Origin: Actinomycetes bacterium
GTDB lineage: Bacteria > Actinomycetota > Acidimicrobiia > Acidimicrobiales > JAKAOS01
Assembly (NCBI GenBank): GCA_021790615.1
Contig: JAJYGW010000419.1
Location: 1 to 13,623 of the forward strand
Direction of reading: 5' to 3'
Length of the DNA stretch: 13,623 nucleotides
Below, piece after piece: positions 1-8,905 of this stretch. The notes under the pieces were generated by a model, which was not told the DNA's origin, made no database searches, and saw nothing but the letters and a program-made list of their open reading frames with translations. Each line of letters starts with the position of its first letter. Position 1 is the first letter of the stretch. Both the position numbers and the translations under genes were made by a program.

Positions 1-164
1 CCGGAGTGGATCCGGCCGACTCGGCGCGCGTCGCCGAGCTGCTCGGGCCGATCGGGCCGCTCGTGGCGGACCGGAGGCCCCGTCCGCCGGAGGACCGGCA
101 GGCACCCGGTGTCCCCGCTCCGGCCGTGCGCGACCTGCTCCGTCGTGTCGAGGAGCTGTCGTGA
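1..164 (+). CDS. C-terminal end of an unidentified protein, first gene of the MoxR operon (partial)
   Basis: The third forward frame is open from the window edge to TGA at 162-164 and encodes the last 53 residues of a protein. The tail is rich in Asp, Pro, Arg and Ala, and its last stretch (PAPAVRDLLRRVEELS) looks like an amphipathic helix. The stop overlaps the GTG of the MoxR gene as GTGA, and this coupling is the main reason to accept it as a real gene end. In actinobacteria the gene before moxR-DUF58 often encodes a DUF4350 or DUF4129 protein, and this could be such a tail, but no diagnostic motif is visible. The product is therefore left unnamed. Confidence 0.6.
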   Translation, partial: GVDPADSARVAELLGPIGPLVADRRPRPPEDRQAPGVPAPAVRDLLRRVEELS

Positions 165-1135
165 GCATCGACGTGCAGGACGCCACCTCGGTCGGCGAGC
201 TCGCCGAAAGGGTGCTCGACGAGATGGCGCGCGCTGTCGTCGGCAAGCGCGACCCGATCGCCCTCGTCCTCGTCGGGATCCTCGCCGGCGGCCACGTGCT
301 GCTCGAGGACGTCCCGGGCACCGCGAAGACGACGATCGCCCGCGGTCTCTCCCAGGTGCTCGGGCTCGGGCTCTCGCGGATCCAGTTCACGCCGGACCTC
401 ATGCCCGCCGACGTCACCGGTTCGCCCGTCCTCGACCGCAGGAGCGGCGCCGTCACCTTCCAGCCGGGTCCGATCTTCGCGAACCTCGTCCTCGGCGACG
501 AGATCAACCGCGCGCCGCCGAAGACACAGGCTGCGCTCCTCGAGGCCATGCAGGAGCGCCAGGTCACGATCGAAGGCGCCACGCACCCGCTGCCCGATCC
601 CTTCGCAGTCATCGCCACCCAGAACCCCGTCGAGTACGAGGGGACGTACCCCCTGCCCGAGGCCCAGCTCGACCGCTTCATGCTGCGGACGCCCATCGGC
701 TATCCGGCCGAGGACGACGAGTGGGAGATCGTTCGCCGCCGAGCCGGGCGGGGCCAGGACGAGGTGGCGCTCGATGGGATCCTCGACATCGCCGCCCTCC
801 GGGAGATGAAAGGTGTCGTCGAGCAGATCACCATCCACGAGTCCGTCGGTCGCTACCTCGTCGAAGTGGTGCGCTCGACCCGCGTGACCCCGGGCGTGGA
901 GCTCGGAGCGAGCCCGCGCGCGGCGCTCGCGCTGCTGCAGGCCGGCCGGGCGCTGGCGGCGGTCCGCGGGCGCAGCTACATCCTCCCCGACGACGTGAAG
1001 ACGCTCGCGGTCCCCTGCCTCGCCCACCGCCTGACGCTGCGACCAGACCTCTGGCTCCGCGGGACGAGGCCCGAAGAGGTCGTCCGCCAGTGCCTCGATC
1101 GAGTGCCCGTGCCGGTGGCGCCGGACCCCGCCTGA
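161..1135 (+). CDS. MoxR-family AAA+ ATPase
   Basis: This is a 324-residue AAA+ ATPase of the MoxR type, a cytoplasmic chaperone-like enzyme thought to remodel or activate partner proteins, usually ones with a von Willebrand A-like fold. The Walker A motif is at residues 50-57 (DVPGTAKT, Lys56) and Walker B is at about 110-114 (LGDEIN, Asp113-Glu114). It is followed by the MoxR-typical RAPPKTQAALLEAMQE stretch, and sensor 1 is ATQNP at 152-156. The C-terminal helical lid (about 215-315) contains the usual SPRAALALLQAGRALA segment. Length is normal for the family. GTG at 161 is chosen because it has GAGGAG 5 nt upstream and overlaps the preceding stop. The DUF58 gene follows after 6 bp, which is the classical pairing. 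The client protein cannot be read from sequence. Confidence 0.95.
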   Translation: MSIDVQDATSVGELAERVLDEMARAVVGKRDPIALVLVGILAGGHVLLEDVPGTAKTTIARGLSQVLGLGLSRIQFTPDLMPADVTGSPVLDRRSGAVTFQPGPIFANLVLGDEINRAPPKTQAALLEAMQERQVTIEGATHPLPDPFAVIATQNPVEYEGTYPLPEAQLDRFMLRTPIGYPAEDDEWEIVRRRAGRGQDEVALDGILDIAALREMKGVVEQITIHESVGRYLVEVVRSTRVTPGVELGASPRAALALLQAGRALAAVRGRSYILPDDVKTLAVPCLAHRLTLRPDLWLRGTRPEEVVRQCLDRVPVPVAPDPA

Positions 1136-1141
1136 GCCGCG

Positions 1142-2407
1142 TTGGTCCGCTCGCTTCACCCACGCGTCGCCGGCTACGTCGTCGTCGCGGGAGCCGCCCT
1201 CGTCGCCGCCGTCGCGCTGCAGGACCCGTCGCTCGCCGTCGTCGGCGTTCCGGCGCTCGCGATGCTCCTGCTCGGGCTGCTCGGGGATGCCGTGGCGACA
1301 GAGGCCGACCTCGACGCGAGCATCTCGGCGAGCGAGAGGCTGCTGCGCTCGGGGGAGAGCGCGACCGTGACTGTCCGGCTGGTTGCTTCACGCCGGGTCC
1401 CGCGCTGCGCGGTGGCCCTGGAGCTGCCGCCCGATCTCCGATGCGACCGGGTCCCGTCCTTCATGGTCCGCCTCGATCGCGGGCGGCTCGTCGAGCTCGA
1501 GGTCCAGGTGATCGCCGCGATGCCAGGAGAGCTGCGAGTCGGCCCGGTGCTCATCGAGAGCTCCGGGGGCGCCGGGCTCCTCCGGCGGCGCATCGAAGTC
1601 GCAGCGGTGCCGATCGCCGTCCGACCGAGGGAGGAGCGAGTGCGCACCCTGCCGCGCACGAGCCGGGTCCGGGTGCCCGCCGGCGACCGCCTCGCACGGT
1701 CGCGGGGCGAGGGGATCGAGCTCGCCGAGGTCCGTCCCGAGCTCCCCGGCGAGCACTTCCGCCGGCTGAACCGTCGCGCGACGGCCCGGTACGGCACTCC
1801 ACACGTCACCCTGCGCCATCCCGAGCAGAGCACCGACGTCGTCCTGTTCGCCGACACCTTCGAGAGCCCGGAGCTGCCCCGCGTGCTCGAGGCGTCTGCT
1901 GCTGCCGCCGCCGGCTATCTGGCGCATCGCGACCGGGTCGGGCTCGTCGCGTTCGGCGGAGTGCTCGACTGGGTCGAGGCCGGAGCCGGCCCCCGCCAGC
2001 TCGAGCGCATCCGCTCCAGGCTGGCCGGGACGAGCCCGTTCTTCTCCTATGCCTGGAAGACGATCGAGCGGATCCCGAGCCGAGCCATGCCGGCGGGTGC
2101 GCTCGTCGTGGCGATCAGCCCGCTTCGCGACGAACGCTTCACGAGCGCGCTCGCTGCGATACGAGGACGTGGCCACGACGTCGTCGTGGTCGAGGTGACG
2201 GAGCCACCCCGGGAGATCCGCCCCGACGACTCGGCGGCACGCGAGGTGGCGCTCCGCCTCGCGCGGATGGAGCGCGAGGACTTGCGCAACCGCCTCTTCC
2301 TGCGCGGCATCCCCGTCGCGACGCTGCTCCCATCCGATCCCCTCGAGATGGTGCTCAGCTCGCTCGCCCAGGTCACCCGCAGGAGAAGGCCGGTGGGCTG
2401 GCGATGA
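1142..2407 (+). CDS. DUF58 domain protein, membrane-anchored
   Basis: This 421-residue protein is the usual partner of MoxR ATPases. Two hydrophobic helices near the N-terminus (about 9-26 and 28-48) probably anchor it in the membrane, and a beta-rich middle part follows. The DUF58 signature is at about 201-218 (LPGEHFRRLNRRATARYG), corresponding to the family pattern of pGD..R.INW.aTAR. The following stretch TDVVLFADTFES (231-242) lies where vWA-like folds carry the DxSxS metal site, but the serines are not conserved here. The start is read as TTG at 1142, 6 bp after the moxR stop. No better in-frame start precedes the first helix and the ribosome-binding site is weak, so the exact start is uncertain. 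It ends in an ATGA overlap with the next gene. A role in envelope protein assembly together with MoxR is inferred from family context only. Confidence 0.9.
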   Translation: MVRSLHPRVAGYVVVAGAALVAAVALQDPSLAVVGVPALAMLLLGLLGDAVATEADLDASISASERLLRSGESATVTVRLVASRRVPRCAVALELPPDLRCDRVPSFMVRLDRGRLVELEVQVIAAMPGELRVGPVLIESSGGAGLLRRRIEVAAVPIAVRPREERVRTLPRTSRVRVPAGDRLARSRGEGIELAEVRPELPGEHFRRLNRRATARYGTPHVTLRHPEQSTDVVLFADTFESPELPRVLEASAAAAAGYLAHRDRVGLVAFGGVLDWVEAGAGPRQLERIRSRLAGTSPFFSYAWKTIERIPSRAMPAGALVVAISPLRDERFTSALAAIRGRGHDVVVVEVTEPPREIRPDDSAAREVALRLARMEREDLRNRLFLRGIPVATLLPSDPLEMVLSSLAQVTRRRRPVGWR

Positions 2408-2925
2408 AGCGGGATCTCCCGTTCGCGCAGGCGACCGTCGTCATGGCCGTCGTCGTGGCGGCCATCGCGACTGCACCGCTCAGCCCGGGTGCCCGGACGG
2501 TCGCGCTCGCTGTGGCCGGAACCCTCATCGTCGTCGTGAACGAGGTGTTCGTCCGCCTGTGGGACCGGCGCCGGTGGAGCGCTCGGCAGACGCCCGGATC
2601 CGCCGCCCTGCCGGTGTGGCGAGACCTCGGTCCTTCCGCTGTGCTCGCGACGACCGGTGGGTTCGCCGGATGGCTCGTCGTGGCCGGCCTCTCGGGCGCA
2701 GCCGTGCACGGCTCGGTGGTGGTCGTGCTCGGCGGCGCCGCAGCCGTCGTGGCTCTCATCGCGATCGCAGCCATCCCGACGGCGCAGGCCGCGCCCCGCG
2801 GCGGTGTGGAGGGGGCTAGGAGGCCGCCACCGCCTCGAGAACCTTCGCGGCGTGGCCGTCGGCGCGCACGTGGTACCAGGCTCGATCGACTCGGCCCGTC
2901 GGACCGACGAGGACCGTCGTCCTGA
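2404..2925 (+). CDS. Small membrane protein of the MoxR operon, unknown function
   Basis: I do not recognise a family. The 173-residue frame begins at ATG 2404, overlapping the DUF58 stop as ATGA. It has four likely membrane helices at about residues 9-26, 32-50, 78-100 and 103-124. A basic loop with several Arg and Trp (about 51-62) separates the second and third helices. The last 36 residues (from about 138) are Arg- and Pro-rich and lie antisense to the bcp gene, so they look like read-through rather than real protein. A TAG at 2817-2819 in the neighbouring frame would end the gene back to back with bcp if a one-base shift were present. The real C-terminus is therefore doubtful. Coupled translation suggests that the product works with MoxR and DUF58, perhaps as a membrane partner. 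Confidence 0.75.
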   Translation: MKRDLPFAQATVVMAVVVAAIATAPLSPGARTVALAVAGTLIVVVNEVFVRLWDRRRWSARQTPGSAALPVWRDLGPSAVLATTGGFAGWLVVAGLSGAAVHGSVVVVLGGAAAVVALIAIAAIPTAQAAPRGGVEGARRPPPPREPSRRGRRRARGTRLDRLGPSDRRGPSS

Positions 2926-3283
2926 TGACGCCGACCGTCTTCTTGCCGTACATCGTCTTCTCGCCGTACGCGCCGTAGCGCTCCATCACCTCGTGGGCCG
3001 GGTCCGAGAGGAGCCGCACCGTGAGGCCGTGCTTCTCGCGGAAGCGCCGGTGTGACTTCGCGTCGTCCGGTGAGATGCCGATGACGTCCACGCCCGCTGC
3101 GAGGAAGTCGTCGAACAGGTCGCTGAATTGGCACGCCTCCTTCGTGCAGCCGGGCGTGTCGTCGGCAGGGTAGAAGTAGACGACCACGCGCCGCCTGGAG
3201 TAGTCGGCGAGCGAGATCACGTTCCCGTCCTCGTCCTCCAGGGAGAAACGCGGCGCCTCCTCCCCCACCTCCAACCTCCCCAT
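2816..3283 (-). CDS. bcp: Thioredoxin-dependent thiol peroxidase (Bcp/PrxQ peroxiredoxin)
   Basis: This 155-residue peroxiredoxin reduces hydrogen peroxide and organic hydroperoxides with electrons from thioredoxin. The fold-typical start (GEEAPRFSLEDEDGNVISL) leads into YFYPADDTPGCTKEACQF. Cys46 is the peroxidatic cysteine in the P..TPGC motif, and Cys51 is the resolving cysteine five residues later, the spacing typical of the atypical two-Cys BCP class. The length matches the family. The ATG at 3283 has GAGGAGG 4 nt upstream on the minus strand, one of the clearest ribosome-binding sites in the window. The gene is divergent from the DEAD-box helicase (92-bp gap). Its 3' end runs against the membrane-protein gene. 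It is a single-gene transcript as far as can be seen. Confidence 0.96.
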   Translation of the reverse strand: MGRLEVGEEAPRFSLEDEDGNVISLADYSRRRVVVYFYPADDTPGCTKEACQFSDLFDDFLAAGVDVIGISPDDAKSHRRFREKHGLTVRLLSDPAHEVMERYGAYGEKTMYGKKTVGVIRTTVLVGPTGRVDRAWYHVRADGHAAKVLEAVAAS

Positions 3284-3375
3284 ACGTCCTCCTCTCGTCC
3301 GGACGAGCCTCCGTATACCTGGCTGTCAGCCTTTCCGCCAGTAGTCTGTCGCACGATAACCATGGCACTTCTCAC
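3284..3375. promoter_or_regulatory. Divergent promoter region between bcp and the DEAD-box helicase
   Basis: This 92-bp gap must carry promoters in both directions. It is less GC-rich in its right half. A TAGTCT hexamer at 3342-3347 fits the loose actinobacterial -10 pattern TAnnnT for the plus strand, and GATAAC at 3355-3360 is a second candidate. Neither has a convincing TTGAC-type -35 at 16-18 bp. On the minus strand TATACG (3317-3312) is a possible -10 for bcp, also without a good -35. A start codon at 3362 opens a five-codon frame that ends on the helicase start. The assignment rests on position more than on motif quality. Confidence 0.35.
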
Positions 3376-4565
3376 GTGAACCAGACGACTTTCGCGAGCC
3401 TCGGCGTCTCGGAGAGCTTGACCGAGGCGCTCAGCGAGAGATCGATCGTTTCGCCCTTCCCGGTCCAAGCGTTGACGATCCCCGACGCGCTGGCCGGCCG
3501 CGACGTGTGCGGCAAGGCGAAGACCGGGTCCGGCAAGACGTTGGCCTTCGGGCTCCCCCTCCTCATGCGCAGCAAGGCCGCCGCTCCCCGTAGGCCGGCC
3601 GCGCTCGTGCTCGTTCCAACGCGCGAGCTCGCCGTCCAGGTGGGCGAGGTACTCGAGCCGCTTGCGGCATCCGTCGGCAGGACGCTCACGACCGTCTACG
3701 GAGGAACCGACCTCGATCGCCAGGCTCGCCGTATCGCGAAGGGCGTCGACATCGTCGTCGCCACGCCGGGCAGGCTCATCGACCTCGTCGACCGCAAGGT
3801 CGTCGGTCTCGGCTCGGTGACGATGCTCGTGGTCGACGAGGCGGATCGGATGGCGGACATGGGTTTCTTGCCGCAGGTCGAGTGGCTCCTCCGGCACATG
3901 CCACGCGAGCGGCAGACCCTCCTCTTCTCGGCCACCCTCGACTCGGCGGTCGACCAGGTGGTCCGTCGCCACCTGCGCGACCCCGTGATGCACGAGGTGC
4001 AGGCGAGGCAGGTGACGGTGGAGGAGATGGAGCACGTCTTCTTGAAGGTGCACCAGCTCGACAAGGCCAAGGTCTGCGCCGCCATCGTGCGTGGCTCGCA
4101 GAAGACGCTCTGCTTCGTCCGGACCAAGCGCGGCGCCGACCGGCTCGTCGAAGACCTCCGGGGCGAGGGAGTTCGGGCGGCCGCGATCCACGGCGACCTG
4201 CGCCAGCAGATGCGGGAGCGGTCCCTCGAGCAGTTCACCGGCGGCAAGCTGCAGGTCCTCGTCGCGACGGACGTAGCCGCCCGTGGGCTCGACATCGAGG
4301 GGGTCGACGTCGTCATCCACTACGACCCGGCAGAGGACCACAAGGCCTACCTGCACCGTTCCGGGCGGACCGCCCGTGCGGGTGAGGGCGGTGTCGCCGT
4401 GACGCTCGTCCTGTGGGACCAGGAGCTCGCGATCGAGCGCATGCAAAAGCGGATCGGGCTTCGCCTCCCGCTCGTCGAGGTGTTCTCGAACGACAAGCGA
4501 CTGGCGGACCTGGCGGTGTTCAACCTTCAGGCCGGCGAGGTTGCGAGCGCCGGCGCCTCGGGGGC

Positions 4566-4569
<4 letters not shown>
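3376..4569 (+). CDS. DEAD-box ATP-dependent RNA helicase
   Basis: This 397-residue, minimal two-domain DEAD-box helicase unwinds or remodels RNA, for example structured mRNA or ribosome precursors. The visible motifs in order are upstream Phe6 and Q motif Gln31, motif I AKTGSGKT (48-55), Ia PTRELAVQ, TPGR, motif II DEAD (154-157), motif III SAT (185-187), motif V ATDVAARGLD and motif VI HRSGRTARAG (327-336). There is no C-terminal RNA-binding extension beyond about 30 residues, so it is near the RhlE-like minimal core. GTG at 3376 is the start that places Phe6 and the Q motif at the usual distance. It has no Shine-Dalgarno sequence, but a five-codon frame (3362-3379) ends on it. It overlaps the next gene as GTGA. 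The specific subfamily cannot be decided here. Confidence 0.95.
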
Positions 4570-6883
<2,314 letters not shown>

Positions 6884-6915
6884 CCCCGCCCCAACCGCCT
6901 CGCCTCGCCTCGCCA

Positions 6916-7035
6916 TCGGCCCGCCTCGCCCCGGTGTCGGCCCGCCTCGCCCCGGTGTCGGCCCGCCATCGGCCGGTGTCGGCCCGCCATCGGCCGGTGT
7001 CGGCCCGCCATCGGCCGGTGTCGGCCCGGCCGGTG
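6916..7035 (+). repeat. 21-bp tandem repeat array between guaB and the ABC permease
   Basis: Five complete 21-bp units run head to tail at 6916-6936, 6937-6957, 6958-6978, 6979-6999 and 7000-7020, with a shortened sixth at 7021-7035. Each begins TCGGCCCGCC and ends CCGGTG. Units 1-2 have TCGCC in the middle and units 3-5 have ATCGG, so there are two variants in blocks, as expected from local duplication. Units 3-5 contain a small inverted repeat CGGCC/GGCCG with a 7-nt loop. The period is two helical turns and also seven codons, so it leaves open frames on both strands (repeating SARHRPV on plus, AGRHRPM on minus); neither has support as a gene. There are no spacers, so it is not CRISPR. Confidence 0.92.
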
Positions 7036-7040
7036 CCGAA

Positions 7041-7094
7041 TCGAAGTGGCAGGCAGATCGCGCCGTTCGTGGCGCGATCCGCCTGCCACTTTGG
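7041..7094. terminator. Long hairpin, probable bidirectional terminator for guaB and the ABC operon
   Basis: The arms 7044-7064 and 7071-7091 are reverse complements over 21 positions with a single mismatch (A at 7054 against C at 7081), around the loop GTTCGT at 7065-7070. Wobble and C-G pairs extend the stem three more steps outward. The hairpin stands between convergent genes, 160 bp after the guaB stop and 25 bp beyond the stop of the permease on the opposite strand. There is no U tract on either side, which is common for actinobacterial terminators. Its length and near-perfection exceed a usual terminator, so a mobile palindromic element is an alternative. Confidence 0.7.
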
Positions 7095-7115
7095 AGTTAC
7101 TGGCGGCTCGCCGGG

Positions 7116-7943
7116 TCAGACGCGGGTGCGGTAGCGGTGCACGGCCAGCGGGGCGAGCACGACGAAGACGCCGACGAGCCACATCACCGACACCTCGACG
7201 TGCCATGCCACGTCCGGCACGCCACTCACCATGAGCCCTCGGACGGCGTCGATCACCTCGCTCACCGGCTGGTACTTCGCCCAGCCCTGAAGCCAGCCGG
7301 GCATCGTGGCCACGGGCACGAAGGCGCTCGAGGCGAAGGTAAGCGGGAACAAAAGCGGGAAGGACATCACCTGCGCGGTCTCAGAGTTCGGCGCCGAGAG
7401 GCCGATCACGGCGAAACCCCAGCTGAGCGCATACGAGAACGCCAGTATGAGCAGCACGGCCGCGAGGAAGCCGCCGAGGCTCGTCTCGACCCGGAACCCC
7501 ACGGCGAAACCGACGCCCGTGATGAGGACCGTCACGAGCACGTTGCGGCACAGGTCCGCCACGGTCCGGCCGGCGAGCACGGCCGAGCGCGCGATCGGCA
7601 GCGAGCGGAAACGTTCGACGATCCCCTTCTGCAGGTCCTCTGCGAGGCCGATGGCCGTCTGGACGGCTCCGAAGGTGACGGTCTGCACGAACACGCCGGG
7701 GAGGAGGTAGTTCACGTAGCCGCCCGGGTCGGAGACGCGGATGGCGCCGCCGAAGACGTACCGGAACAGCAGGACGAACATGATCGGCTGCACGCTCGAG
7801 AAGAACACTGCCTCGGGGATCCGCACGAGCGCGATCAGGTTGCGCTCGGTGACGACGAGCGTGTCGGCGAGGACGCGTCCCGGCGTGACGCGCCCGCGCC
7901 TCTCGATCACAGAGGCGTCGCCGGCGGCGGTGACGACGCTCAC
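7116..7943 (-). CDS. ABC-2 type transporter permease (DrrB-like)
   Basis: This 275-residue integral membrane protein is the transmembrane subunit of a drug/antibiotic-type ABC exporter. Six hydrophobic segments are visible at about residues 45-66, 78-103, 133-152, 157-184, 194-213 and 250-268, in the ABC-2 topology. The cytosolic coupling region EDLQKGIVERFRSLPIARSAVLAGRTVADL (103-132) is typical of DrrB/DUF/ABC-2 permeases, where it contacts the ATPase. The start GTG at 7943 overlaps the ATPase stop as GTGA and has GAGGAG 8 nt upstream. Together with the upstream ATPase it should form a homodimeric 2+2 exporter. The substrate is unknown; daunorubicin-type annotation is only a family label. 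Transcription probably ends at the hairpin near 7094-7041. Confidence 0.93.
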   Translation of the reverse strand: MSVVTAAGDASVIERRGRVTPGRVLADTLVVTERNLIALVRIPEAVFFSSVQPIMFVLLFRYVFGGAIRVSDPGGYVNYLLPGVFVQTVTFGAVQTAIGLAEDLQKGIVERFRSLPIARSAVLAGRTVADLCRNVLVTVLITGVGFAVGFRVETSLGGFLAAVLLILAFSYALSWGFAVIGLSAPNSETAQVMSFPLLFPLTFASSAFVPVATMPGWLQGWAKYQPVSEVIDAVRGLMVSGVPDVAWHVEVSVMWLVGVFVVLAPLAVHRYRTRV

Positions 7944-8893
7944 GCGTCGCTCTCCTCGGTCGCGTGCCCGGTGAGCGCGAGGAAGACGTCGTCGAGGCTC
8001 GGCTCGCGGACGGTGAGGCCAACCGGCTCGAGCCCGGCATCCTCGAGGATCCTGAGGGCATCGCTCACATTACGGGTGGTGCCCCCTTCGAGCGGGATCT
8101 CGAGCGTGTTCGCCCGCCGGATCGGAGACCGCCCGAGACCTGCGCCCAGCACTGCGATCGCCTTCTCGGCCACGTCCTCGCCTCCCATGTGGAGGTCGAG
8201 CACACTCGCCCCGAGGCCGGCTTTGAGCTCGGCGGACGTGCCGTCGGCGATGACGTGGCCATGGTCGATCACGACGAGGCGGTGTGCGAGCCGATCGGCC
8301 TCCTCGAGGTACTGGGTCGTGAGCAGCACGGTCGTGCCGTCGCCGACGAGGTCCTCGATGACGCCCCAGAGCGACACACGGCTGAACGGGTCGAGCCCGG
8401 TCGTCGGCTCGTCGAGGAACAGCACCGGGGGACGGTCGACGAGCGCAGCCGCCAGGTCGAGCCGGCGCCGCATCCCACCCGAGTAGGTCTTGACCGGCCG
8501 GTCCGTGGCATCGCTCAGGTCGAACTGCTCGAGCAGCTCACGCGCGCGCCGCGTCGCGTCCTTGCGGCTCAGATGCGTGAGCTGACCGATCATGCGAAGG
8601 TTCTCGAGCCCGGTCAGGTTCTCGTCGACCGCCGCGTACTGACCGGCGAGACCGATGCAGGCGCGCACCTCCACCGGGTGCTCCACGACGTCGTAACCGA
8701 GAACGCTCGCAGACCCGGCATCGGGCTGGAGGATGGTCGTGAGGATGCGGACCGCCGTCGTCTTGCCGGCCCCGTTCGGCCCGAGCATCCCGAACACCGT
8801 TCCGCGTTCGACCGTGAACGACACCCCGTCGAGTGCCCGTACTCCGCCCTTGAAGGTCTTCTCGAGGTCCCGCGCCTCGATCGCCGCGCCCAC
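7940..8893 (-). CDS. ABC transporter ATP-binding protein (DrrA-like)
   Basis: This 317-residue ATPase subunit has Walker A GPNGAGKT (38-45), Q-loop Gln85, signature YSGGMRRRLDLA (137-148), Walker B VLFLDEPTTGLD (157-168, catalytic Glu162) and D-loop. The switch position, usually His, is Gln194 in TTQYLEEAD; this TTQ form is characteristic of the DrrA branch and not a defect. The C-terminal part (about 220-317), ending in REPSLDDVFLALTGH, is the DrrA-type regulatory extension that binds the partner permease. GTG at 8893 is the only start giving a complete N-terminal strand. Its AGAGAGG ribosome-binding site lies immediately before it. The gene begins 12 bp after the oxidoreductase stop and overlaps the permease gene, so the three are probably co-transcribed. 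It powers export; the substrate is unknown. Confidence 0.95.
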   Translation of the reverse strand: MGAAIEARDLEKTFKGGVRALDGVSFTVERGTVFGMLGPNGAGKTTAVRILTTILQPDAGSASVLGYDVVEHPVEVRACIGLAGQYAAVDENLTGLENLRMIGQLTHLSRKDATRRARELLEQFDLSDATDRPVKTYSGGMRRRLDLAAALVDRPPVLFLDEPTTGLDPFSRVSLWGVIEDLVGDGTTVLLTTQYLEEADRLAHRLVVIDHGHVIADGTSAELKAGLGASVLDLHMGGEDVAEKAIAVLGAGLGRSPIRRANTLEIPLEGGTTRNVSDALRILEDAGLEPVGLTVREPSLDDVFLALTGHATEESDA

Positions 8894-8905
8894 CTCTCTG
8901 TTGTA

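Noticed and set aside
828..1391. Long minus-strand open frames opposite the MoxR/DUF58 genes, and similar ones opposite guaB and the helicase.
   Set aside because: They are typical of high-GC codon usage. Their products are low-complexity Arg/Ala/Pro-rich with no family features, while the opposite strand carries well-recognised proteins.
109..2925. A single open frame of about 2.8 kb on the plus strand that could be read as one 938-residue protein.
   Set aside because: Most of it is Arg/Pro/Ala-rich shadow sequence over the MoxR and DUF58 genes, which have clear motifs in other frames. Only the part from ATG 2404 looks like real protein.
6916..7035. The 21-bp repeats as a CRISPR array.
   Set aside because: The units are directly adjacent with no spacers, and no cas gene lies in the window.
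8584..8602. The non-canonical Gln at the switch position of the ABC ATPase (nearby region in the ATPase gene) and other non-His features as signs of a dead transporter.
   Set aside because: The TTQYLEEAD form is normal for DrrA-like ATPases, and all other ATP-binding motifs are intact.
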